Shown: positions 7,842 through 16,875 of the stretch, piece by piece | Numbering within the stretch: position 1 is the stretch's first letter | Layout: every line of letters starts with the position of its first letter | Source: an uncultured Clostridium sp. | Lineage (GTDB): Bacteria > Bacillota > Clostridia > TANB77 > CAG-508 | Length of the DNA stretch: 64,000 nucleotides | Reading direction: 5' to 3' | Assembly (NCBI GenBank): GCA_947427205.1 | Contig: CANEHB010000003.1 | Coordinates: 24,737-88,736 of the forward strand | Position numbers and translations under genes: made by a program | Notes under the pieces: generated by a model | Database searches by the model: none | Told to the model about the DNA's origin: nothing | Seen by the model: the letters and a program-made list of their open reading frames with translations, nothing else

Positions 7842-8891
7842 ATGAAAAAAATTTGGATAATATGTTTAATAGCAATATTAAGTATGCTGGCATGCTCATT
7901 TACTAATATATTAATAAGTTCAATAGATGGGAGAGACTCAGGTATGTTTTGGAATATAAAAAGAGTATCAAGAAGTGAAAGCTGTAAAGTAAGAGAAGAG
8001 GACTTATCAATTGATAATATAGAAGATTTAGAAATGATTTTTACTTCATCAGATGTAAGATTAATTTTATCTGATGAACCACAAATAAAAATAGTTCAAT
8101 ATTCAAATTCTAAAGAAAATGCTAGAAAATTAAGTATAGATAAAAGTAGTACAAAAATACGAATAGAAGAAACAAAAAAGTTTTATTTTTTTGCAATACT
8201 TCCAACAAATATATATGATATTTACATACCAAAGGCTTATACAAATAATTTAAAATTAGAAGCAGCGTCAAGTACTATTGAAGCTGATGAAGATATAACA
8301 TTAAAAAATATGGATATAACACTTGCTAGTGGAGACATAAAATTTAAAAATTTATTAAAATTTGAAGAATTAAAAATTTTTACAGTCTCTGGAGATATAA
8401 ATATAAATAATTTAGAAGGTAAGAAATATGATATAAATACTACTTCCGGAGATACAACTATTAATAAATTAAATTGTGAAGAAGGAAAATTAAAAAGTAT
8501 ATCAGGAGAAATTATAGCTAATAGTGTAAATACTAGTAAATTTGAAGTTGAAACAACATCAGGAGATATAGAAATAAAAAATATTCAAGGAAAAGTAGAG
8601 ATAAAAACTATTTCTGGGGAAGTAGAAATAGATAATATACAAGGTTCGATAGAAGGAAATACTACCTCAGGAGATATTCAAATAAATAAATTTTTAGTAA
8701 GTAGTGATAGTAGAATACATACTATATCAGGAGAAGTAGAAGTTTACTTAGATGAAACATCTAATTGTACAATTGATACAAAATCTATTTCAGGTGATGT
8801 AGGTTTACCAAATGGAAGAAATGTTGTAGGAACAGAACCATATAATAAACTATACATAGAAACAACATCAGGAGATATTAAAATTAAATAG
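7842..8891 (+). CDS. DUF4097-type adhesin-like repeat protein
   Basis: 349 residues with an N-terminal hydrophobic anchor or signal (MKKIWIICLIAILSMLACS). A Cys at about 18 could be lipidated, but the lipobox is not canonical. The remainder is a beta-rich repeat region in which TTSGDI and TISGEV/I alternate about every 20 residues, a pattern expected of a right-handed beta-solenoid of the DUF4097 type. It is predicted to be surface-exposed. It is the last gene of the padR module. Binding partner unknown. Confidence 0.8.
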   Translation: MKKIWIICLIAILSMLACSFTNILISSIDGRDSGMFWNIKRVSRSESCKVREEDLSIDNIEDLEMIFTSSDVRLILSDEPQIKIVQYSNSKENARKLSIDKSSTKIRIEETKKFYFFAILPTNIYDIYIPKAYTNNLKLEAASSTIEADEDITLKNMDITLASGDIKFKNLLKFEELKIFTVSGDININNLEGKKYDINTTSGDTTINKLNCEEGKLKSISGEIIANSVNTSKFEVETTSGDIEIKNIQGKVEIKTISGEVEIDNIQGSIEGNTTSGDIQINKFLVSSDSRIHTISGEVEVYLDETSNCTIDTKSISGDVGLPNGRNVVGTEPYNKLYIETTSGDIKIK

Positions 8892-9089
8892 AAATTATTA
8901 TAATGTAATTCTATCACAAGCAATTTTTAATCCAGAATTTTCGACTTTGTTGAGTTATATGAAATCTAAAGAAAATATTATTAGAATAAAAAATACATTT
9001 TAGAAACATTTATTATACTACTTAAATAATAATTTTCTAAATTTTGAAAAAAATGTATAATTTGAAAATATCTGTAAATAATACCTTCT

Positions 9090-9830
9090 ATGAAGAAGAG
9101 TATTTTTTGGAAATTTTTAATTTATTTTATTATTTATAGCATAGTTGGATTTTTATTAGAAACAATTTATGCAATTTTTACTAAAGGAATGTTAGAAAGT
9201 AGACAAAGCTTTTTATATGGACCTTTTTGTATTGTATATGGAATTGCTGCTATTGTTATGATCATTACTTTAAGTAGATATAAGAAAAGCAATGTAAAAT
9301 TATTTTTTTATGGAGTAATTGTAGGATGTACAGTAGAATATTTAGCTAGTTATATTGGGGAATTGATGTTCCATGTCAAATGGTGGGATTATTCAAATGA
9401 CTTTTTAAATATAAATGGAAGAACTTGCTTATATTATGCAGTTTTATGGGGGTTTTTATCTATAATATTAATTAGATATGTGAATCCTGCTTTAGATAGA
9501 GCTATAGATTTTACAATAGACAAAGTTTCTAATATTTTATTAAAATCAGCTATTTCATTAATTACAATATTTATGACTTTTGATGGATTAATTACTTGTT
9601 ATGCTTTAGATAATTTTTTAGTTAGAGTGGCAAATGAATATAATATTAATATTAATGGAATAGATGCTAAAGAAGCTAGTGATATTTATTTTGGCGACGC
9701 TTTTTCAAATGAAAAAATGATGATGACATATCCAAATATAATTGTTGTAAATGATAAAGGGGATATAGTTCATCTTGAAACAGTTTTAAATGATATAAAA
9801 AATTATTATTACAAATTTGGAAGTAGGTAA
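9090..9830 (+). CDS. CmpB-like putative ABC transporter permease, membrane protein
   Basis: 246 residues with about six membrane segments. The N-terminal half (IYFIIYSIVGFLLETIYAI, YGPFCIVYGIAAI, CTVEYLASYIGELMF, WWDYSNDFLNINGRTCLYYAVLWG) matches the PF06541 CmpB-like family, common in Clostridia and of uncertain function. The ATG at 9090 has no strong ribosome binding site, so the start is less certain. A possible -10 TATAAT lies at 9056-9061. An intrinsic terminator follows directly. Confidence 0.75.
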   Translation: MKKSIFWKFLIYFIIYSIVGFLLETIYAIFTKGMLESRQSFLYGPFCIVYGIAAIVMIITLSRYKKSNVKLFFYGVIVGCTVEYLASYIGELMFHVKWWDYSNDFLNINGRTCLYYAVLWGFLSIILIRYVNPALDRAIDFTIDKVSNILLKSAISLITIFMTFDGLITCYALDNFLVRVANEYNININGIDAKEASDIYFGDAFSNEKMMMTYPNIIVVNDKGDIVHLETVLNDIKNYYYKFGSR

Positions 9831-9837
9831 CTAGTAT

Positions 9838-9881
9838 GAGTTTGAGATTTTATTTTTACATAAAATCTTAGACTCTTTTTT
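9838..9881 (+). terminator. Strong intrinsic terminator
   Basis: GAGTTTGAGATTTTAT (9838-9853) pairs over 16 positions (two G-U) with 9860-9875, followed by six T. It isolates the CmpB-like gene from the lysA unit. Confidence 0.9.
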
Positions 9882-9948
9882 GTTGTTCTACATTTTCTAT
9901 TAAATATATTGTTTACTTATGCTATATGATTTTACTTAATATGATTAC

Positions 9949-9977
9949 TTTACATAACTCTTGAAATGTGATATAAT
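9949..9977 (+). promoter_or_regulatory. lysA promoter
   Basis: TTTACA (9949-9954), 17-bp spacer, TATAAT (9972-9977). The transcript would begin near 9984, about 45 nt before the lysA start. Confidence 0.8.
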
Positions 9978-10028
9978 TAGAACGCTTTATTTTTGAAAAA
10001 GGAGAGCTTGGCAAGAAAGGAATTGCTT

Positions 10029-11288
10029 ATGAATCAAAAATATAGTATTTTAACCAAGCAGGAAGCTGAACTCTTGAGCAAGGCAGGCTCACCGTTTTAT
10101 ATTTACGATGAAAAAGGGATCATAGATAATGCCAAAGAAGTTATAAAGGCGTTTTCGTGGAACAAAGGATTTCGGGAATTTTTTGCTGTAAAAGCAAGTC
10201 CGAATCCGGATATCGTAGATATTTTGGTGAAACTTGGCTGTGGCTGTGATTGCTCATCAGATACAGAGCTTACAATTGCAGAAAGCCTTGAGGCTCCAAT
10301 CATGTTTTCGTCAAATGTAACACCAGCACATGAGTATGTTCATGCGCAAAAAGCAGGGGCAATTATCAACCTTGATGATATTTCTCACATTCCGTTTTTG
10401 CAGGAACATGCGGGAATACCAGATACAATCTGTTGCAGGTTTAATCCCGGTGGAGATTTCAAGGTGTCAGAAAATTGCATGGGAACTCCGGGAGATGCTA
10501 AATACGGGATGACGAGAGAACAGATTTTTGAAGCCTTCAAGCAGCTCAAAGATCTTGGAGTAAAGAAATTCGGCTTACATGCATTTCTGGCGAGCAATAC
10601 GCTTGCAAATGAGTATTACCCGAAACTGTCAAGAGTGCTTTTCGAACTGGCTGTGGAATTGAAAAATCAGCTTGATGTGAATATCGCATTCATAAATTTG
10701 TCAGGTGGTATCGGAGTGGCATACAGCCCTGAAGAAGAGCCGAATGATATATGGGCTATTTCTGATGGGGTGCGGAAGGTGTATGAAGAAATTTTTGCAC
10801 CTGAAGGTATGGAACCTGCCATATATACAGAGCTGGGACGTTACATGCTTGCTCCGTTTGGTCAGCTTGTAACAAAGGTTTTGCATTTGAAGCACACCCA
10901 CAAAGAATATGTAGGATGTGACGCTTGTGCAGCAAATCTTATGAGGCCAGCGATGTATGGTGCATATCATGAGATCATTCCTTTAGGTAAGGAAGACCAG
11001 CCTAAGGATCACATGTATGATGTTACAGGATCACTCTGTGAGAACAATGATAAGTTTGCAGTTGACAGGATGCTTCCGGAGATTGAAGTGGGAGATATTT
11101 TGGTAATCTGCGATGCAGGTGCACATGGTTCTGCAATGGGATACAATTACAATGGAAAGCTCCATTGTGCTGAGTATTTGAAAAAGCTGGATGGAAGTTA
11201 TCTGCTTATAAAACGAGCAGAAACTCCCGCAGATTATTTTGCAACATTCAGGTTTGATCCAGAGACAGGAAGAGCACGCTGGAAGTAA
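10029..11288 (+). CDS. lysA: Diaminopimelate decarboxylase (foreign-looking)
   Basis: 419 residues from ATG 10029, chosen because AAAGGAA sits about 8 nt upstream; an in-frame TTG at 9993 lacks such a site. It decarboxylates meso-diaminopimelate to L-lysine. The PLP lysine is K55 in FFAVKASPNPD; further marks are a Gly-rich LSGGIG phosphate-binding loop, ELGRYM, and the SLCENND Cys motif near the C-terminus. Codon use is far more GC-rich than in the neighbours, with CGG, CTT and CCG codons. The gene has its own promoter and terminator and stands alone, which points to acquisition. An aspartokinase of the same pathway lies at 48273 in native codon style. Confidence 0.9.
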   Translation: MNQKYSILTKQEAELLSKAGSPFYIYDEKGIIDNAKEVIKAFSWNKGFREFFAVKASPNPDIVDILVKLGCGCDCSSDTELTIAESLEAPIMFSSNVTPAHEYVHAQKAGAIINLDDISHIPFLQEHAGIPDTICCRFNPGGDFKVSENCMGTPGDAKYGMTREQIFEAFKQLKDLGVKKFGLHAFLASNTLANEYYPKLSRVLFELAVELKNQLDVNIAFINLSGGIGVAYSPEEEPNDIWAISDGVRKVYEEIFAPEGMEPAIYTELGRYMLAPFGQLVTKVLHLKHTHKEYVGCDACAANLMRPAMYGAYHEIIPLGKEDQPKDHMYDVTGSLCENNDKFAVDRMLPEIEVGDILVICDAGAHGSAMGYNYNGKLHCAEYLKKLDGSYLLIKRAETPADYFATFRFDPETGRARWK

Positions 11289-11391
11289 TCATGCGCAGTA
11301 GCGATGTAGTAGTTTAGGTAGTAAAGTAGTAGCAGTATAGAAAGTAGTATATGTTTGTGCCAATGACTCTCCAATTAAAAAAAGTTATGGA

Positions 11392-11434
11392 AAAGGAATT
11401 CAGCAGTGTTTGCGGAATTCCTTTCTGCCTTTTT
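11392..11434 (+). terminator. Terminator of the lysA unit
   Basis: AAAGGAATTC (11392-11401) pairs with GAATTCCTTT (11415-11424); a TTTTT run follows at 11430-11434. Between lysA and this hairpin lies a GTAGTA-rich tract (11294-11352) with no coding potential that I can see. Confidence 0.8.
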
Positions 11435-11667
11435 ATAAGAAATAAAATAGTATTTGTTTATAAATTTTATTTTTATAATGATGAATTTAAAATAAAAATG
11501 TAACATAAGTTTAAAATATATGTAAAGAATAATTAATTGTAAAAAGTATATCTTAGTGATAAGATATAAAATAATATAAATATATCTAGTATAAATGGAA
11601 ATAAATAGATTAAAGGCTTATAGGTGCCTTAAACAAAAACCTAAATCCGTTCTTTAAAGGAATTTTT
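11435..11667 (+). other. AT-rich leader before the flippase gene
   Basis: There is no gene here. TTATAGGTG near 11619 and ACCTAAAT near 11639 form a small TAGGT/ACCTA hairpin, which also occurs before the gene at 7110. The ribosome binding site AAAGGAA lies just before 11668. No confident promoter was found. Confidence 0.4.
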
Positions 11668-13185
11668 ATGTCAGCAAAAAAAAGTATTGCAAAAAATTAT
11701 ATATATAATATGGTATATCAAGTTTTAATACTTATATTACCATTAATAACAACTCCATATTTATCAAGAGTATTAGGGGCAGAAGGGATAGGAATATACG
11801 GATATACTTATTCTATTGTTACATATTTTATATTATTTGGATCACTAGGTGTTGCATTATATGGTCAAAGAGAAATAGCTTATGCTCAAGAAAATATTGA
11901 GATACGAAAAAAAGTTTTTATAGAAGTAAATATATTTAGATTTATAACTATAGCTATTGCAAGTCTTTTTTATTACTTCTTTTTTATTTGTGGCGCAGAG
12001 TATCAAATATATTATCAAATTCTTTTATTAGAACTTATTGCAGCAGCATTTGATATTAGCTGGTTTTTCCAAGGTATGGAGGAATTTAAAAGAACAGTAA
12101 CAAGAAATGTTTTAGTAAGAATTTGTAGTGTAACACTTGTATTTATATTAGTTAAAAACTCAGAAGATTTAGCTAAATTTACGTTAATATATTCATTAGC
12201 AGATTTAATAGGTAATCTATCTTTATGGCTTTATTTACCTAAATATTTAAGAGGTGTTAAAGTAAAAAATATAAATGTTTTAAAACATTTACCTCAAATT
12301 GTTTTACTATTTATTCCTCAAATAGCAAACCAAATATATAAAATATTAGATACAACAATGATAGGTAGTTTAGTATCAAATAAAGCAGAAACAGGATATT
12401 ATGAGCAAGGGCAAAAAGTTATTCGTTTGCTTCTTACAATAGTCACTTCACTTGGAGTTGTCATGATTCCAAGAATGGCTAGTACATTTGCAAGTGGAGA
12501 TAAAAAGAAAATAAACGAGTATATGAGAATTTCTTTTAAATTTGTATTTTTCTTAGCATTTCCAATTATGTTTGGAATAATTAGTATATCTGAAGCTTTT
12601 GTTCCATTATTTTTTGGAAAAGGATATGACAAAGTTATTGTTTTGATTAATATTATAAGTCCGATTATAATATTAATGGGAGTTGCAAATGTGGTAGGAA
12701 CACAGTTCTTATTACCTACGAAAAGACAAAAAGAATATACTATATCAGTTACAATAGGTGTAATAGTAAACTTCTTTTTAAATTATATTTTGATAACAAA
12801 TTTTGAATCTATTGGTGCCTCAATAGCTACAGTACTATCACAATTAGTTGTTGATATTATACAATTTTGGTATATTAGAAAAGATTTTGATGTAAAACAA
12901 TTATTTAAATTAAGTTGGAAGTATTTAGTATCAGGATTAGTAATGTTTGCTTTATGTATGGGGGCAAAAGTAATTTTAGACATAAATTGGATATCAGAAA
13001 TCATAAATAATATTTCTATGAATTTTGATACACATAAAGAACAATTTATAAATATTGTAACAATAAGTATTCAAGTAATTGTTGGAATAATTACTTATTT
13101 TGTTATGCTTATAATATTAAAAGACGATTATGTATTTAAGTTTCTTGATAAAATAAAAAATCAAATTTTAAAACGGAAATCATAG
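11668..13185 (+). CDS. Polysaccharide flippase (MOP/Wzx-type)
   Basis: 505 residues with about 14 hydrophobic segments spread over the whole length. The start (SIAKNYIYNMVYQVLILILPLITTPYLSRVLG) and the FGSLGVALYGQREIA block are typical of oligosaccharide flippases of the Wzx/RfbX group, which move lipid-linked sugars across the membrane. No glycosyltransferase genes are adjacent, so its cargo is unknown. The Wzz/BY-kinase set at 50096-52407 could belong to the same pathway. The fourth-last codon is CGG (13174-13176), one of only three in-frame CGG codons I found in the native-style genes here. Confidence 0.88.
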   Translation: MSAKKSIAKNYIYNMVYQVLILILPLITTPYLSRVLGAEGIGIYGYTYSIVTYFILFGSLGVALYGQREIAYAQENIEIRKKVFIEVNIFRFITIAIASLFYYFFFICGAEYQIYYQILLLELIAAAFDISWFFQGMEEFKRTVTRNVLVRICSVTLVFILVKNSEDLAKFTLIYSLADLIGNLSLWLYLPKYLRGVKVKNINVLKHLPQIVLLFIPQIANQIYKILDTTMIGSLVSNKAETGYYEQGQKVIRLLLTIVTSLGVVMIPRMASTFASGDKKKINEYMRISFKFVFFLAFPIMFGIISISEAFVPLFFGKGYDKVIVLINIISPIIILMGVANVVGTQFLLPTKRQKEYTISVTIGVIVNFFLNYILITNFESIGASIATVLSQLVVDIIQFWYIRKDFDVKQLFKLSWKYLVSGLVMFALCMGAKVILDINWISEIINNISMNFDTHKEQFINIVTISIQVIVGIITYFVMLIILKDDYVFKFLDKIKNQILKRKS

Positions 13186-13281
13186 AGGAAAACATGCAAT
13201 GTAAAATTATAGATTTATTTAAGAGAGATTTTATTAAATAGGTAAGAAGTTAATTATATTAATTATTTTTAAGGATATAAA

Positions 13282-13896
13282 ATGGAAGAAAAGAAATTAT
13301 TAGCAATTTTTGGTGGTTCATTTAATCCTCCACTAAATTCACATTTTTCACTTGCTCAGCAGATTGTAAATGAATATGAAAATATTGAAAAAGTATTATT
13401 TGTACCAGTAAATTCTAAATATCAGAAAAAGGGATTACTTGAAAATGAACATAGATATAATATGCTTAAATTAGTGTGTGATAAAAATAAAGATTTTTTA
13501 GTTTCTGATATAGAAATAAAACAAGATAGACAATTATATACAATAGAAACGTTAGTATTATTGCAAAAAGAATATCTAGATAATAAAATTTGTTTTACAA
13601 TAGGAACTGATAATTTGAAAGAAATTTCAAAGTGGTGGTGTGCAAAAGAGTTAGTATCAACATATAAAATTCTTGTTCTAGAACGAGATGAAGATAATAT
13701 GGAAGAAATAATAAATAAAGATGAATTTTTACTTGAAAATAGAACTTCTTTTATAAAATTAAAAGAAAATATTAGAAGCAATATAAGTTCTAGTTTTGTT
13801 AGAGACAAAATTAAAAGAGGAAAAAGTATTAGGTATTTAACGCCTGATGAAGTTTATTATTATATAGAAGATAATAATTTATATAACCTATTATAA
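13282..13896 (+). CDS. nadD: NadD-like nicotinate-nucleotide adenylyltransferase
   Basis: 204 residues, NadD length. NadD adenylates nicotinate mononucleotide. The nucleotide-binding start is FGGSFNPPLNSH (residues 10-21), and the C-terminal ISSSFVRDKI plus SIRYLTPDEVYYYI match the ISSTxxR motif and tail of NadD. In the usual GxFxPxHxxH motif, the first His (position 18) is Leu here, so catalytic competence is open. It leads a tight operon with a candidate ADP-ribosyltransferase (22-bp gap) and nadE, not the yqeK/rsfS neighbourhood usual for housekeeping nadD. Confidence 0.82.
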   Translation: MEEKKLLAIFGGSFNPPLNSHFSLAQQIVNEYENIEKVLFVPVNSKYQKKGLLENEHRYNMLKLVCDKNKDFLVSDIEIKQDRQLYTIETLVLLQKEYLDNKICFTIGTDNLKEISKWWCAKELVSTYKILVLERDEDNMEEIINKDEFLLENRTSFIKLKENIRSNISSSFVRDKIKRGKSIRYLTPDEVYYYIEDNNLYNLL

Positions 13897-13918
13897 AGAA
13901 AAATAAAAGGAGAAAAAT

Positions 13919-15934
13919 ATGGAATTAAAAGATGCTTATCAAAATATGAGAGTATCAGATGAGGAAAGAAAATCAATAGAAAGATATTTGGGCTTTCAGC
14001 ATACAAGTATGAATATTTTAGGAAACTTGGATCCATATAGTTATGCAAGATTAGATAAAGCTGGATGGAGTCTACCAGAAACTGAAGAAGATGTAAAGCA
14101 ATATATTCAAGATTTTGTTAATGTATATTCAGCAATGTATAAAGAATCTAGAGGAAGAACACCATATGGACATTTAATTAGAGGTACATCAAATAAAGAA
14201 GTTAGATCATTGCATAAAGAAACAGATCATTTATTATCATCTTCTACTAAAGAAGAGATTGCAAAAACATTTTGTGAATATGGAGATGCAGCTTTAGTTA
14301 GAATTAATGTTGGAGAAGGAGTACCATTTCTTGATGCGGAAGACTATAGAAATGAAAATAGTAGAGATGAAGCTGAAATTATTATTGCTCCATTTTGCAA
14401 AGTTTCAACCCCTGAACATCAAAGTTCTTATAATGGATATAATTATTATAAAATTAATGTGCAAAAACCAGAATTAGAAGAAAAAAGTCAAGAAGAAATA
14501 GATGGATTATTTGATAAGGTAGTAGCTGGATTTACAAATAATATAAAAGAAATGAAAGAATATAATGCTTTAAAAGACAGAAGAGAATATTTAGATCGAC
14601 AATATAAAATGGCGAGTGAAAGAGGGGATAGAGAAGATTTAAAATATATTTCTCGAGATCAGAAAAAGGTTGCTGATCAATCTTTTGAATTATATAAATC
14701 TACTAGAGAGTTCAAAGAAAATTTACAAAGTTTATTAAAAGGAATGTGTAAACAAAAAGAACTAGAAATTGATAAATCTTATGAGGTTATTCAAGAAGAA
14801 CAAAAAAGAAAAGCAGAAGAGGCTAAAAAAATACAGGAAGAAGAAAAATTAAGACAAGAAGCTTTAAAAAAAGAGCAAGAAAGACAAGGTGCTATTTCAG
14901 ATATTAGATTTAAGAAAGAAGCCACTCCTGTTAATACATTTAGATTAGAAAATACAATTAATGATGCATATAATAGATTAATAATATCAGAACATAATTT
15001 TAAAAATACAGCGGCTAGACTTGGAATTTCTTTATCAAGGAATATCGCTGACAGTGGTATAAGTCAAAATATTGAAGCTATAAAGGAAAATCTAAGAAAT
15101 GTTAATGCTAAAGTAGTAAATACAGAAATTTCAAAAGATATTTCTCTAGAAGATATTACAGGAATTTCAAAAGAATTAACTCCACTTGCTGATGGAGTAG
15201 CATATAGCTTAGAGATTACTAAAAATTTTCCTAATATTCTTAATATGTATAATTCACAAACAGATACTGATTTAAAAAGAAATCTATATTTAAAAGTACA
15301 AGGAATAATTAAAAATGCTAGAATTCAAAAGTATGAGCAAGAAAAACAAGCTATTAGTACTCAAAAAGTGGGGATTTTAGGAAGAATTACTGGAGCAGAT
15401 AAATTAAAAGAAGAAAGATTAAGAAATATTAATTTAAAAATAAGAGCACTTCAAACAGAAGTACCTCAAGAGCAAGAGAAATATAGTGTAAGAGATATGT
15501 TAGCCGATATTCATGCATGTGCTATTTCAGAATTTTCAGGAGAGCTTACTCCAGAAATGAAACAAATGTCTGATGCTATTATAGCTAATTTTTCAGATAG
15601 AAAAAACGGAGCTTTTACAGATCAATATATAAATAGTTTGGCTATGGAAAAAATTGAAAATAGAAGAAATGAGCAATTACCAGTAGTTAAAAGTAAAAAA
15701 ACAAGATTTTTTCAAACTACAAAATCTAAGATTGAAGATATAATATTAGAAAATCAAGGATTACAAAATAGAATAGTTCAAAATCAAAATACTGGAAATA
15801 GATGGGGAGTTTATCAATCACAAGAAGGTGATGCACTTGCAATATTTGAAAATCAATTAAATGGTATTATATCAACTACAAAAGAAAAACAGCAAGAAAA
15901 AGCAAATCCAGATATAACAGCACAGTTATGGTAA
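13919..15934 (+). CDS. Candidate ADP-ribosyltransferase with long helical C-terminus
   Basis: 671 residues, no signal peptide, native codon style. No close family is recognised. The N-terminal 30-190 carries in order the three marks of the R-S-E class of ADP-ribosyltransferases: GHLIRGTS (R88), LLSSST (S107-S109) and RDEAEIIIAP (E151-x-E153), with the strand ALVRINVGEGVPFLD between the last two, as in PF03496-type domains. Residues about 205-325 are charged and probably coiled coil (EEQKRKAEEAKKIQEEEKL). The remaining 350 residues are helical and unassigned. It is preceded by AAAGGAG and lies 22 bp after nadD and 15 bp before nadE. Since such enzymes consume NAD+, a link to the NAD genes is plausible. 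The fold call is from motif reading only. Confidence 0.55.
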   Translation: MELKDAYQNMRVSDEERKSIERYLGFQHTSMNILGNLDPYSYARLDKAGWSLPETEEDVKQYIQDFVNVYSAMYKESRGRTPYGHLIRGTSNKEVRSLHKETDHLLSSSTKEEIAKTFCEYGDAALVRINVGEGVPFLDAEDYRNENSRDEAEIIIAPFCKVSTPEHQSSYNGYNYYKINVQKPELEEKSQEEIDGLFDKVVAGFTNNIKEMKEYNALKDRREYLDRQYKMASERGDREDLKYISRDQKKVADQSFELYKSTREFKENLQSLLKGMCKQKELEIDKSYEVIQEEQKRKAEEAKKIQEEEKLRQEALKKEQERQGAISDIRFKKEATPVNTFRLENTINDAYNRLIISEHNFKNTAARLGISLSRNIADSGISQNIEAIKENLRNVNAKVVNTEISKDISLEDITGISKELTPLADGVAYSLEITKNFPNILNMYNSQTDTDLKRNLYLKVQGIIKNARIQKYEQEKQAISTQKVGILGRITGADKLKEERLRNINLKIRALQTEVPQEQEKYSVRDMLADIHACAISEFSGELTPEMKQMSDAIIANFSDRKNGAFTDQYINSLAMEKIENRRNEQLPVVKSKKTRFFQTTKSKIEDIILENQGLQNRIVQNQNTGNRWGVYQSQEGDALAIFENQLNGIISTTKEKQQEKANPDITAQLW

Positions 15935-15949
15935 GTTTTAGGAGAAGTT

Positions 15950-16718
15950 ATGTTAGAAAAAGAAAAGTTATTACAAGAAGCTGAAAATGCAATAAAGTGG
16001 ATAAAAGAATATGTTGAAACTGTTGGAGCTAAAGGTGTAGTTGTTGGAAATAGTGGTGGTAAGGACTCTGCTACTGTTATTGCAATGAGCACAAAAGCTC
16101 TAGGTGCTGATAAAGTATTAGCAGTTTCTATGCCATGTAATTCAATTAAAGAAGATTTGGAAGATGCAAGAATTGTTGCTGAAGCTTTTGATGTACGATT
16201 TTTGGAAGTTAATTTGAATAATACATATAATGAGTTAGAAGAGGAAATAAATTCAAGTTTAAACTTAATTGATAAAGAGTTAAATAAAGAAGCGAAAGTA
16301 AATATAAAGCCACGTTTAAGAATGACAAGTTTATATGGAATTGCTCGGAAGTTTAGGATATTTAGTAATTGGAACAGGAAATCTTTGTGAGCAGATGGTT
16401 GGATATACTACAAAATGGGGAGATAATAGTTCGGATTTTAATCCTATAGGAAATTTTACTGTAGAAGAAGTATTAGAAATAGGAAAATATTTAAAAGTAC
16501 CAGATAAAATAATAAATAAACCTCCAAATGATGGTCTTGGAGGTCAAACCGATGAAGAAAAAATGGGAGTTACTTATAATCAAATTGCAGAATATATAGA
16601 AACTGGAAAAACTGAGAAAAATGCAATGGAAATTATTGAAAAGCTAAATAATTTATCAAAACATAAAAGAAAACCAATTCCAATTTATAAGTTTGAAAGG
16701 ACAAATTTTTTAATCTAA
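15950..16718 (+). pseudogene. nadE: NH3-dependent NAD synthetase, interrupted by a +1 frameshift
   Basis: NadE amidates nicotinate adenine dinucleotide to NAD+. The first frame (15950 onward) has the PP-loop SGGKDS (residues 35-40), VSMPCNSIKEDLEDAR and IKPRLRMTSLYGIA. The second continues with SLGYLVIGTGNLCEQMVGYTTKWGD and the full C-terminus, ending at 16718. The two join if one A at 16349-16350 is skipped, directly after an in-frame CGG (16346-16348). Nothing else is missing and no other decay is visible, so this may be a sequencing error, a recent mutation or recoding. The expected residue at the junction is Gln (IAQSLGY). Confidence 0.85.
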
Positions 16719-16875
16719 ATTATACTACCGATAAAATACAGCTATAGTAAGAATACAAGCAAATTGATGGTAGAATGATGTCAAATTTTATATAAATTTG
16801 TATAGACAAATAGGCATTTTTAATATAAAATATAACTATTAATTTTATACATGAAAAACAAAGAGAGGATAGAAA

